DNA of 64,000 nucleotides, from NCBI RefSeq assembly GCF_030704535.1, contig NC_081822.1:2657001-2721000 (forward strand). The letters are read 5' to 3'. This stretch comes from Vitis vinifera. Its lineage: Eukaryota > Streptophyta > Magnoliopsida > Vitales > Vitaceae. This document shows positions 38,901-50,255 of the stretch, piece by piece. The notes beneath the pieces were generated by a model, which was given only the letters and a program-made list of their open reading frames with translations, ran no database searches and had not been told where the DNA came from. A program made the position numbers and the translations under genes. Within the stretch, counting starts at the first letter, position 1, and the number at the start of each line of letters is the position of its first letter.

Positions 38901-41071
38901 CACTGACTTTCTTTAAGAAATTCTAACTCTGAATCGATAGTAAGGGGCATGTTTTGAAAAATCATTAATAGGAATAAAGATTCATGGGGATTACTGATCA
39001 GTCAAAACCAGATGGGTATATGCCTGATTAGAATGCTGCTCTGAAGTGGCTTTTTTGCTTCTAAGCAATAAAGGATGCCCTAGTAGAGGTTAAACCTTTC
39101 TGTCTTGACTTTGGTGCTTTCTGCTGTCAGGAAATTGATTGTATGCAATTGGTCAAATCTTGGAGGTTTTCCACTGTTACTAGCCATATGTGAATGATCT
39201 TAGTCTGCTATATATTCATACTGACCATTTTTTAGAACATGATGGCCAGTAATTTGTCTCAAGATTGTGGATTGGCATAATATCAAGCAAGTTGCTTTTA
39301 GCTAATGTTTTTTGTTACCTTAGTATAATTTGTTTTCTTATCCAGTTTATCCCTTCATTGTGTTGAAAACTCACTCTCTTTTTCTTTTATTTTATTTGTT
39401 TTGCTCTCTCCATTTGGATATTGAGTCCCTGCCATTTTGTTGTCATGCAGCTGCATTAGAGAAGGAGTTGTGGTCCACAGCAACCATCAATGAAGAGGTC
39501 CTGAGAACCATAAATGTGATATTTGCCAATTTTCATAAGCTCCATATTTCTGAAGCAGCTACCCTGTGCATTCCCCATTTGGTAGGAGCGCTCAAGTCTG
39601 GAAGTGATGCTGCTCAGGAATCTGTCTTGGACACCTTATGCTTGTTAAAACATTCATGGTCAACCATGCCAATAGATATTGCCAAATCTCAAGCCATGAT
39701 TGCAGCTGAAGCCATTCCCATTCTGCAAATGCTTATGAAAACCTGTCCACCAAGCTTCCACGATAAAGCAGATAGCCTCTTGCATTGTTTACCAGGGTGT
39801 TTGACTGTTACCATTAAGCGTGGGAACAACCTAAAGCAGGCCATGGGGGGAACAAATGCTTTCTGCCGATTGACAATAGGCAATGGTCCTCCACGGCAAA
39901 CCAAGGTAACCATGAATGAAAGGTTTATATGCAAAAGCAATCAGCTCACTACCTTGTTTATTTAGTTTGGTAAAAAAATCAATGTTTTTTTCATGGGTGG
40001 GTATGTTGGGAAGGGGGGAGGGGAGGGTGGAGATTAGTTTATTTTGTCTGTTAGTCATTGTTTTGCTTAGTGGTTCAAGGAAGTGAGCTGCAACCGAATT
40101 TCAAGTAGATTAATTTCATAAACGATGTGACAGTCTCTGGATCCTTCACTTAGTTGCTCAAGGCATTGTTGCAGGGCTCTGCATCGTATACTTTAGTTTT
40201 TGCTTTTTGAAACATTAGGAAGTACACAGCAATTGGAAATATTAATATAATTATATTGATTATATCAGTTTATAAACATTGGAAGTGGAATAATTTCTAT
40301 GAAGTATTTTTTCAGGAGGTTCAGATGATGAATATCATGCATAACTTTAATTTTATACCATAAATTAATCTGAAGTTTGATATGTGCAGTTTTAATCTTT
40401 GTTTTGTGCTCTTTAAAGTGCTCTAAGTTTGACTTGTACACCATATCAGATGGTAAATTGTCATTAAGCTGTCACTATTAGTTAGAGCTACTTTTCATAT
40501 TAAAATGTTCTTTCACTTTTCCTAGGTAGTGAGCCACAGTACATCCCCAGAATGGAAAGAAGGATTTACATGGGCATTTGATGTACCACCGAAGGGACAA
40601 AAGCTCCACATTCTATGTAAAAGCAAAAGTACTTTTGGAAAGGTAAGTACATTTTAATCTGCTGCTTTTAGTTTAATGCCCCTCACAAACATGTTCAGTT
40701 ATTCCAATCACCATGTTGCTAGTTAACGCGGACTTCATTTCCTGTTCAACTCAAACAGATGAATTATTGAAAACCCTTGTTTTTCTTGCGAATAATAACA
40801 ATGCCCTTGAAAACCTAACATGAAGTGGGGATTGTGATAATGATGATATGGTTCAATTCGCTGTTTTATGACATCCTGATAATGTTTTTTATATGGCTGG
40901 CTTTCTCAGACAAATCTTGGGAGAGTGACCATCCAAATCGACAAAGTTGTCACGGAAGGTGTATACAGCGGATTGTTCAGCCTGAACCATGACAGCAACA
41001 AAGATGGGTCTTCCCGAACACTAGAAATCGAGATTATCTGGTCCAACAGGATATCAAATGAGAGCATGTGA
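29974..41071 (+). CDS. CSI3: CELLULOSE SYNTHASE INTERACTIVE 3 (armadillo-repeat and C2 protein), 2139 aa
   Basis: Six coding exons: 29974-30041, 30396-33465, 34552-37099, 39451-39905, 40526-40642 and 40910-41071. All are GT-AG and in phase, totalling 6420 nt. A second in-frame ATG six bases on (29980) is equally possible. After a short Ser/Pro-rich head beginning MDDPE at about residue 32, armadillo-type helical repeats fill nearly the whole protein. A C2 domain runs from about residue 2009 ([13 protein letters not shown]) to the end. CSI proteins link cellulose synthase complexes to cortical microtubules at the plasma membrane and help their delivery. The head and length fit CSI3 better than CSI1. 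Introns are large (1.1 kb and 2.35 kb), the latter with GA-rich repeats. No break is seen. Confidence 0.96.
37360..38100. repeat. Degenerate minisatellite with GA runs in CSI3 intron 3
   Basis: A diverged unit recurs about five times. It reads roughly GCATAATTATTGCAG, then AAGGTTTTxGTTTTTxCTGGGTA, then a GAGAGAGA run. Copies begin near 37345, 37450, 37650, 37845 and 38020. AC and GA microsatellites are embedded. Confidence 0.6.
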
Positions 41072-43336
41072 AGGGTCATGCAAGAATATATATCTATAAA
41101 AGAAAGTGCAATGAAGTCAGGGGGGTCGCAAGCCAAGCAGCAAAGGTGAATTGGCCATGTTTCTGCCCCACAATGAGATGCTGGCGGTGGGTTGGTTTTG
41201 TAAGTATTTATGTCTGTTGATGGTCCAGTTTTGTAGTTCTGAGATTAATGCTTTTGCCTCAGGGATAAAATGTAAAATGTTGGTATTTTCTGAGGCTAGA
41301 GGAGTAAGAAAAGTGTCCCACGGTGTTAGGGGGTTTCAAGTCTTGTTTAGTAGTTTGTTGTACAGGTCAGTCAGTCCGTAGGCACTAGCAAATCTTAGAC
41401 ATATTTTAGAGAAAGGAATGGCATTGGAAAAATATGATTGATAGAACTCTGCTTTTTGCACAGAAAGTCAATGCTGGAAGTGGCCTTATTTATTGTGTTT
41501 ACCTGGAAACGTATTTATACATACACAAGAAGCCAGTATTTGGGATTTGATTTGTATATAAGTCGGAGGAGGTGCCACTTGTTATGGTGTCTTTTCTTGC
41601 ATTTTTGGAACATCTGGTTGAACTGGAGTACAAGCAAAGCAACTAGCGCTTAATGCCATACCATTTGAATCCGGTTGGAACGAAGCTTCTACAGTGCCTC
41701 TAGCCCTCTCGGACAAAACCTCAAATTCTGGTGAGCTTCCCTGCCTATAAATTTATGATTAACAAAGCCTGAAAATTTGCCTAGCTTCTGCCTGTGGGAA
41801 ACCAATCTTTTTCATTCTGATTTGCACAGCATTTCAACACTGTTGTACAAGTATAAATTTATGTGCATTTTTTCCTTTTTCCATTTTTTTTGTAAGCTGA
41901 ATATTCGTGCCACGTTTGCTAGGAAAGGAAATCAGAATTGGACGGATGGATTCAGAATTAAAGTCAGGAATTTGATTAAAATGTTTACCAAGCCATCCAT
42001 AAAACGATTGAATTTGAACTTTCAAAGAAAATAAATGTGTTTATATTTCTTAAAATAATTACTATTAATAAATCAATATTATTATACAATTTTAAATATA
42101 TAAACCTTTTATATAATATATTTAATATTTTAATAAAAGATATAACATAGTAACTATTTATTTTAATAAATAAGCATTAATATCACATTTAAATATTATA
42201 ATAAGAACGTTTTTATCCGACTCAAAGTGATTCTGGAAACAGAATTTGATTCCCATGGTGCGGAAACCCATTCCTCCAAGTTGAGGCATGAGCCGCATGA
42301 GTTCCCTAGAATGTAGGCATGGTGCGCTATTTTATCATGGCCAGGAAAAGGAACCTTCAGCCCTGAGTGGTTACCTTTTTAAAAACAATTTTTTATTTTT
42401 TAGAGAAAAAAAAAAAACTTTTGATGATTACAAAATAAAAAACAATTTTTTTGTCCTAAAAAATATAATATAGATCATTTTTTGAAAACATTTTTTAGTT
42501 ATTTTTTTTATATTTTAAAGACATAAAAAATAATTATATATATAAAAATAATAATTAAAAATAAAACACCATATACAAATTTAATTTTAAAAACACTTGG
42601 AATCCCTAAATAATTTTTTTTATATAAAATATTAAAAAATAATTTTTAAAAACTATTTTCAAAAATTATTTTTTAAAGCACTTTTCAAACAAAGCCTCGT
42701 AGATATGCTCTCAACTTCTCTTTGTGACTGACAAGGGAATCAAGACTGATGAACCATATGATATAACCTGCAATTATGAGAGGGAAAAGAAAGTCCAAAT
42801 AAAACATATAATACGAAAAACGTGGATTGTAAGCATGCACTAATACAGGTAACAAAGGGAATCAGATCCAAGGAAGAGCTATTACCTATATACTTGCAAG
42901 ACATTTTAAAGGCTACCGTCTCATGCTAAAACGATGCACTTGAACTTTACATGCTTGTAATAAGGCAAACCACGCGCTGGAACTAAATGGAATAGACAAA
43001 TTTAAGCAAAAAGGGAATGCATAAGACGGAGCAGGGAGGAGGAACACCATCAAGCAATTGAGTTGAACACACATTTTAGTGTAAAAGGTTGAAACCCTAC
43101 CAATAGAATGGTTAGTTAACAACTTTACTGTCTATTCTCTCTAGAAGCAAGCTTACAACTCTACATTCCTAATTTCTCATTACAAACTATGGAACCAAGA
43201 TCTAGTAGTTTTTTAACTCCAAGCCGACAAAAACATTAAGACTATTTACTTTTGTGGTGTTGTTTAACAAAACAACCCACATGCATAAATAGTGAGAGGA
43301 TATGAGAGCTTAACATGTCCACAAACAAGAACATAA
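41072..43336. other. Convergent intergenic region between CSI3 and RFC3
   Basis: It holds the CSI3 3' untranslated region (left), an AT-rich middle at about 42040-42700 that looks like decayed MITE sequence, and the RFC3 3' flank (right). No gene is supported. Confidence 0.65.
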
Positions 43337-46300
43337 CTACTTTGCAGCAGCAACCAACGCTGCTCGAGCACGTGTAAATGAAGCAATAAGTGATCCAAGC
43401 TGCAACTTATCATTGCAACCAAAACTCAACCTGTACCTGCAAACCAAAAGAATTCAGTTCATTGCAATCTGCCTGGTAAGCAACCATTCAATCAGAAAGT
43501 CCAACAAAATTCTAGACCAACAACTAAACTGCCTTCCTTCACCCTTCTTCCCTTTCTTTTAGCACCACAAACTATTAAGAAGTAAAAGACTTCTACCTTG
43601 GCCCATGGTAAAGAAATCATGCCAAGTATCCAGATATTCACTCTCACAGTATAAGCCTTCAGAGACTCATCATGTAATAACTAATAACCCACTCTTAGGA
43701 GCAGGATCAAACAAAGTTGTATAAAAATAAATGAATGTTATTTTGGGAAGAAAAAAAAATTGTTGCTACATTGTATGGCTATAATGATCTAGAACATATA
43801 GGCTACTGCTAAAAACTTTGACATGCCAAGCATGTTGGCTGATCAAAGTTTTATGCACCCCCTGTAATATGTTAAGAAGAATGAAAAACAACAAATGAAA
43901 CATAAGCCCACTATATCATTTCTAGTTACTAAACCAATTTAGTACTACTACAATTTATTATTAATTTGTTTCTGGAGCCTACTTCCTGGATTTCATTCTT
44001 CATGCAGCCATGTTGATTAAACAGATAAATTTCACGATGTTGAGAACAATTTCAACATGAGAACTGCCCCATAGCACCAAGATAGCTCTGAAGTGGCTGA
44101 GGTTGACCAATATAAAACCTCAATCTGGGTTAGGGGTTTAATGGGAAGAATTCTCAAGATTGGCTTGACTGGGATTAGGGTGCCACCTTCTTCAAGGTGT
44201 AGAAGGACCAACCCCTAACCAGAGCCTAGTTCGATTAGTAACTTAACCAAGTCAAAACCTCAACTTGAGGTTTCCAATATGTTTATCTCATTATTTGGTG
44301 ACAGTTTTTATCATCATAAAAATTTTATTGCTAAACTATTTTTCAGATGGCATCACAGGACGATATCATATAAGTTAGCAGGATTCTACAGTAGCTGATA
44401 GCAAGCACTGTCACAGCTGCTGCAACAAATTGCAAACAAGTCACATCTGGCAGTATATGTCATTTTAAGAAAATCCTCAAGGGAAGGAATAGGAAATCTT
44501 TTAAGGAGAAAAAGTATCAATCCTAAAATTCAAAAGATATTTCTATTATTTCTTGTGGCCCCCTGGATCTCATGTTACTAAGAGTAAGGGCAAACTCCTT
44601 GGTTTTCCTTTTCTGATAAGATGTGCTACTTAAGGCAATTTGCTTGACTTTGGCTATTCTTCAATATGTGCAAGGAGTTGCTCTCTCTTTGTTGCTTTTA
44701 ATGATCCTTTTGTATCTAGATTTAACAAGGAGCAGTGACTGCATGTAGAACATGCCCCCAAGGGATTGAGCCACTGACCATATCTTGTATAGCTAAAAGC
44801 ATGAGCAAAAGGAGAGCAGAAAAAAGACATAAAGGGCACACAATGTATGCCAAGCTTAACACCCTCTCACACATGCAAACCCATATCCAAACATAGACAA
44901 ACCAACAGCACCAATAGATAAATAGATGGGGATAGTAGCCATAGGAGAGACTTGAACTCCAGATCCTTAGCTCTAATGCCCTACCAACTTTCCTAGCTTA
45001 AGCTGCTAGGACTTAGACTTGGGCCCATAATCACAAATACTAAGTAGAGACAAATCATCGGCAGCAGATGGGGACCATAGCATTAAGAGGGACTTGAAGA
45101 CAAGACCTCTATCTCCTATAAAGAGGAGTAAGAGGTGCAGAGAGTGTTCTAGTGAATATAAACCAAGCATATCTCCTTGGTGGCATGGGAATAGCTAGTC
45201 TAAGGATAAACAATCTTTGAGACATACACCTTGACTTGATGCATTTACTTCGTTGAAATGATTTTGTAACTAAAATCAAATATGTGCAAATATTGTAAGT
45301 TATTGATTGTTTTCCTGTCATATCATTGTAAACATTTGCAAGCCTTTTAATTTCTGGTGCAATTGATGAGATACATGCATGCTATCTCAAGTTACAAGTA
45401 TTTATGATGCAATGTTAGTACATGTATCTCTACATTAATTTAGTGTAACATTGAAATTTGTATCTGTTGTCACATAACATGACGTAAGACAGATGGAAGT
45501 CCAATGTTCCACATTGGCTGATTACCAATGTTGGTTGGGCCTTATATGTGAGCTACCTCTAACCCCATTAACTTAAACTTTTGGGAGTGTATGTGGTCCT
45601 ACATTATTTGGTATCAAAGCGAGGTTTGGCGTAGCTCACCCGTGCTCACTAACATGAGTGTTAGCAATTGAGTGAGGGTGTCTATTATAGGATGGATGGA
45701 AGTCCAATGTCCCACATCAGATGATTACCAATGTTGGTTGGGACTTATATGTGGGGCAACCTCTACCCCCCATTAGCTTAAGCTTTCGAGAGTGTATGTG
45801 GCCCCGCATCATAACATCATGAACTGAAATAAGGATTAAGTTTGAGATATGCTGTCATATTCTAGAAATAAGAATAAAGGTTCAACAGATGAAACAGAGG
45901 CAAGACGCATACTCAATGTCAGCTAAATCATTGATTAATTGAACTCGAACATCTGATGGCATTTTGATCTTGAAAACAAACCTGGTAACAGAAAGGATAA
46001 AAAATTAGATCAAGCAAACAAAATGACAAGAAGTAAACAGCTAGAAATGCATAGCACTTACATTGTCACCTCCCTTACAACATCTACTAAGGCTAATCCT
46101 TTCCTCATCTTGACTTCAGATATTCCTAAAGGTAGATAAGTATACAAAACCATCACACTTTCTTGTAGGGTTGCATAGCATAAGTTGTTTCAATTGCATA
46201 TACAAACAACACTAGTTGAAGGATACGATCAAAACTAGCTGCAAATGATTCATTCAGCAGCCAGTAAGAAATTTGCTCAATGTCTTTAGGCAATGGATTT

Positions 46301-49300
46301 CCAGTGCACAGATAGACAGCTTCCTCCGTTATCTGCTGAGAAGCCATATGTGTTGACTGCAAATATAAAGAAGGGGATTAGCTAAGTAATCTTGAAATCA
46401 TTCATCCAGTGCACAGGTTGTTCCAGGGCAAATAGACTTGAACATGGAAAGAGAATATCAAAATTTTTGAGGCAGAAAAACAAAAATATATATACTCAAG
46501 AGGTCTTTGCACAGAATTATACAAGCTAAAGGTTGGGACTTGGGTGACCACATTCTAGGTTTGCTTTCTCTTAATTCTCTTGCCCTCTGGCTAAAACATT
46601 ATTAAGCCAAAACCTTAACACAGGACCGTGAAAATCAACAAGGATTAAACAAGGGAATGAATCTCATTATGAGTGTCCTAATGAGAATAGGTATCAGGCC
46701 TTAGACTTGTTTTAGATTAGCAAAAACCATTGTTGTGGCTCTAATCACAGCACATTCAAGCACAAGCATTCTTCATGGATAAAAGACTACATTCATGCAA
46801 GCACTCTTGTGACACCGTGGTATGTTAATTACAACAAATGCTAAACCAACTAGAAACTCTTGAAATGCTCACCACATATCAATAGTTCCAGAATTGGATA
46901 CAAGCAACAATAAGCACATAATCACAACAATATGAAGAGGAAATTCATTGCTTTCTTTCACTGTTTTGACAGAATGACAACAGTTAACCACCAATCTAAA
47001 CTCAAAACGATGAGCAAATTTGATTATTTACAGTGTTCCTACAAGATTTCAGCACATCTCATCACAATATGGGCAAATGACATATTTCCCTTTTTTTTCT
47101 ATTTTGGACAACTGACAGTCACAACCACAAACATTCCCAAGACTCCATCTCCTCCCCCACCCAACAGAAAATTCATTCACAGAATTAATCGCTTACAGAT
47201 TGTCCAACAATGTCAATGACACAAGATCATTTCCAGATTCAAGTGATTCCATCAGATTTTGGGCCAGAAATTTAAGAATGGAAGTTTTATAATCACCCTG
47301 AACTTAGCATTCCCTTCTTATTTTTACCACATTCATAAACAATTTATTTAATCCACATTTCTTAGAAACTAAAAGATAAACACACATCAATAAGCAACAT
47401 ACATGTAAGAGACTTCAAACCTGCAAAATGTTCAAAGCCTTTCTCATGTCACCACTGCTCAGCCGTACAAGTGCTGCTAAGCCACTCTCAGATACATCAA
47501 GTCTGGTTTCAAGAAAAAAAAAATGTTGTGAGGGCTATGTACCATGAAAATCCAATCTATAGGCCAAATCACAGAAGCTACAACCATACCATGATTACTA
47601 GAAATTCATTTTTGTTTGATGTTTCCTAAAAAATCCCCTCAACAATGATGTCTGCAAACCTATTCAAAGTAAAGTCCTAAAAAGGCAAACATAATTTTGC
47701 CTGTTTCCAATTAAGCTTTCATTTTTTTCCCCAGTTTACAAACAGACAGCCAGTTATGTGCACTAGCCATAAAATATTACAAACTGTGAGAGACTAGTCC
47801 CAATTTGCCTCACTGTTAGAATAAAGGATAGGATGAAATTAGTACTAGGATCATAGGCCACCAGCTTAAACAGGCTCCATTTATATCATTTATTGTTGCT
47901 AAAGGCATTGGGATGACAGGTAGACTCCCAGTTCTCTCCACTAACTTAAGAATAAATGACAATGGAGTAGGTATAGAACTTGCTCACACTCATTCATGCA
48001 AGCATTTACACTGAACAACTCAACAACCTAACAATGTACAGTCAGGTATGTATTCCAAAATTTAAGCAATCCCTACCACTTGCTCTAAGTGCGGTGAATA
48101 AAGTACTATTTGATAAAAATTGGTCCTCTGATATCTATTCAATAATTTAAATGAACCCTAAATACTTTTGTCTCAATTCATCAAATTTTCTGACTAGGAA
48201 AATATCAATTATTCCCTGTATATGCAATTCTTTATTTAAAAGAAAGGGAAAAAAAATGGAACTTACTTTTCAGCATTTATAACATGTTTAAGTCGCTCAG
48301 TAACATGAACTGCATCAAGAGGGGCAAACCGAAATCGAGTACACCTTGACTGTAGCGCTGGAATAATCTTGTTGACGTGATTACAAATTAGTGCAAACCT
48401 AGTGTTCTTTGTGTACTTCTCAATCACTGCAATGGAAACAAGCATGTAAACATGTGTCTGTAAAAACAGATGAACAAAACGGGCAAGTTCTTACCCCGGC
48501 GCAAGGCAAACTGTGCATCCTTTGTCATCGCATCTGCCTCATCCAATAGAACCAACTTCACGGACGACTTTGCACTGTAAATAACAAATTCCTTATGCAA
48601 AGTGATACATCCAACAGCAGTCAAATATGATAACTATTCGCTTTAAAGTCTTAACAAGTTTGACTTACATTTCAACCCATTCCCTAATTCAGGCTTTAGG
48701 GTACATGGTAATAAAGCAATGGTTTCTAGAGGTTTAGAATCAAACCTCTGTGAAAGCATTTCTTTTCAGCACAGATGTTATTAGTTCCTTGTGTCCAAGG
48801 GACCTCGCAAGTGGAGCATGATATTAAGCAATGACTAACCTAATATACATTATTGGCTCATTTTCCAATACCTTAAGCTATGTTTGGTTCTCATAAAATT
48901 TGAGAGAAAATGTAAGGGAAATAAAATAGAGAGAAAAAGTGAAGGTAAATAAGAAAATGTAATTTATATACTTCTTCAAACTCATTTACCTTGTTTTTCT
49001 CTATCACATAAAGATTAAATAATTTTAAAATGCATAAATTTCTACTAATTTCTATTATATTGGATTTTCTCTCGTATGTTTCATAGTGAAATCAAACATG
49101 AAAAAACAATTTCCCTTAGCATTTTTTTTCTTTCCTTGGTACTTTCCAAAAATCAAACATAACCTTAAGCTTTTAGGGAAAGCCATAGATTAACAATAAC
49201 AAGGTCCCACTTCTCTAGCAACTCCCAATCTCCTACTTCCCTAACAACTTGGCAAGCTAGACAGAAACTTACCCTTCTCAGTACAAAGTTAACATATTAA

Positions 49301-50255
49301 AAACCACTCTACTCGATGCAATATCTGAATCAAATCATGGGCAATTTAACCAAGGTAATCATAATAACCAGTTTCAATCGCATGTAAACAAGTCAGGCAC
49401 GTGCAAGTAAATCACACAAGTATGTGCTCATATTTTTCTCTAATGACCGCATCCTATGTGATTGGTTTGTATCTCAAAATTCTATGCATGGAACCCTTGA
49501 ATTCCTATGGGCATCCAAACATGTCGTAATAAATATGGGGAATATAAGTCATCATGTTGGAAGCATGTAACAACACTGAAGCAAATAACGGTATAGAAAA
49601 AAGCGTACCCAAAGGAGAAGCTCTGAGTGCTAGCAAAATCTTGGATCTGCTGCCGCACCACATCTATCCCACGATCATCGGAAGCATTCAACTCGAGAAT
49701 CATATTATGGAACTGTTCTCCGTACAGCTTGCGAGCGACTGCGAGAATAGTTGAGGTTTTACCCGTACCGGGAGGTCCATACAGTAGTAGATGGGGCAAT
49801 CTATTCTCACTCGTGAGCCTATCGACTATTTAACAAGTCAATATAAAAAAAAAATCAAAATAAGCAAGGAATCATTTGTCTGGATGCCGAGAAATATCCG
49901 AATTTTTATAAGGACTAAAAAAAAAAACCGTAATCCAGTAACAGGCTTGGATTGAAACCTCGATTGTAAGATTACAGATTTTCGGTTATTTTTCTTGTCG
50001 TTTCTCGGCAACCAAACTGAACAGTATAGAAAAATGAAAATGAAACCCTAGAAATAAAGGATTAGGGTACATACTGGTATCGACAATGTCGCGATGAGCG
50101 GCAACGTCGGCAAGGGACTGTGGCCGGTACTTCTCTACCCACGGAGTTGCTTTGCGATCCGGCGGACCTCCGACAACGACAGACTTGCCCTTGTTTGCTT
50201 TCAGCAAATGGTTGTCTTCCTCGTCGATGTCCATTACTGTGACTGCCTCCGCCAT
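43337..50255 (-). CDS. RFC3: Replication factor C subunit 3 (clamp loader small subunit), 360 aa
   Basis: Nine coding exons (minus, 5' to 3'): 50075-50255, 49609-49825, 48495-48574, 48267-48426, 47421-47502, 46227-46356, 46062-46125, 45913-45981 and 43337-43436. Every junction is GT-AG, phases agree, and the 1083 nt end in TAG. This AAA+ ATPase has Walker A GPPGTGKT (residues 77-84), Walker B with DEAD (144-147), sensor-1 Asn175 and the arginine-finger SRC motif (186-188). The C-terminal collar follows. RFC loads the PCNA sliding clamp at primer ends in the nucleus; the Arabidopsis orthologue is essential for embryos. Intron 8 (2.5 kb) hosts a TRIM and SINE-like sequence; intron 2 hosts a MITE. 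The coding sequence appears intact. Confidence 0.96.
44860..45120 (-). mobile_element. tRNA-derived SINE candidate, possibly two diverged copies
   Basis: On the minus strand AGTTGGTAGGGC (A-box-like, about 44980-44991) is followed some 20-30 nt on by GGAGTTCAAGTCTC (B-box-like, about 44946-44959). This mimics the D-arm and T-arm of a tRNA. A second, more diverged copy of the B-box and following CCCCATCT sequence lies at about 45065-45105. Ends are not defined. Confidence 0.4.
45480..45811 (+). mobile_element. TRIM (terminal-repeat retrotransposon in miniature), 332 bp
   Basis: Direct repeats at 45480-45606 and 45679-45811 (about 127 and 133 bp) share GGAAGTCCAATG, GATTACCAATGTTGGTTGGG and GAGTGTATGTGG blocks. 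TAACA flanks both sides (45475-45479 and 45812-45816). A primer-binding site TGGTATCAAAGC at 45609-45620 differs by one base from the initiator tRNA-Met complement TGGTATCAGAGC. A purine-rich GTGAGGG precedes the right repeat. The interior is only 72 bp and non-coding. It lies antisense in RFC3 intron 8. Confidence 0.85.
48876..49164. mobile_element. Harbinger-type MITE, 289 bp, in RFC3 intron 2
   Basis: Its ends AGCTATGTTTGGTTCT and (reverse) GGTTATGTTTGATTTT match the MITE at 6836-7160. TTA flanks both sides (48873-48875 and 49165-49167). The interior resembles the other copy in the opposite orientation. It is more diverged, so probably older. Confidence 0.8.

Noticed and set aside
45475..45816. 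Reading the 45480-45811 repeat as a simple local duplication
   Set aside because: The primer site two bases after the left repeat, the purine tract before the right one and the TAACA flanks fit a TRIM much better.
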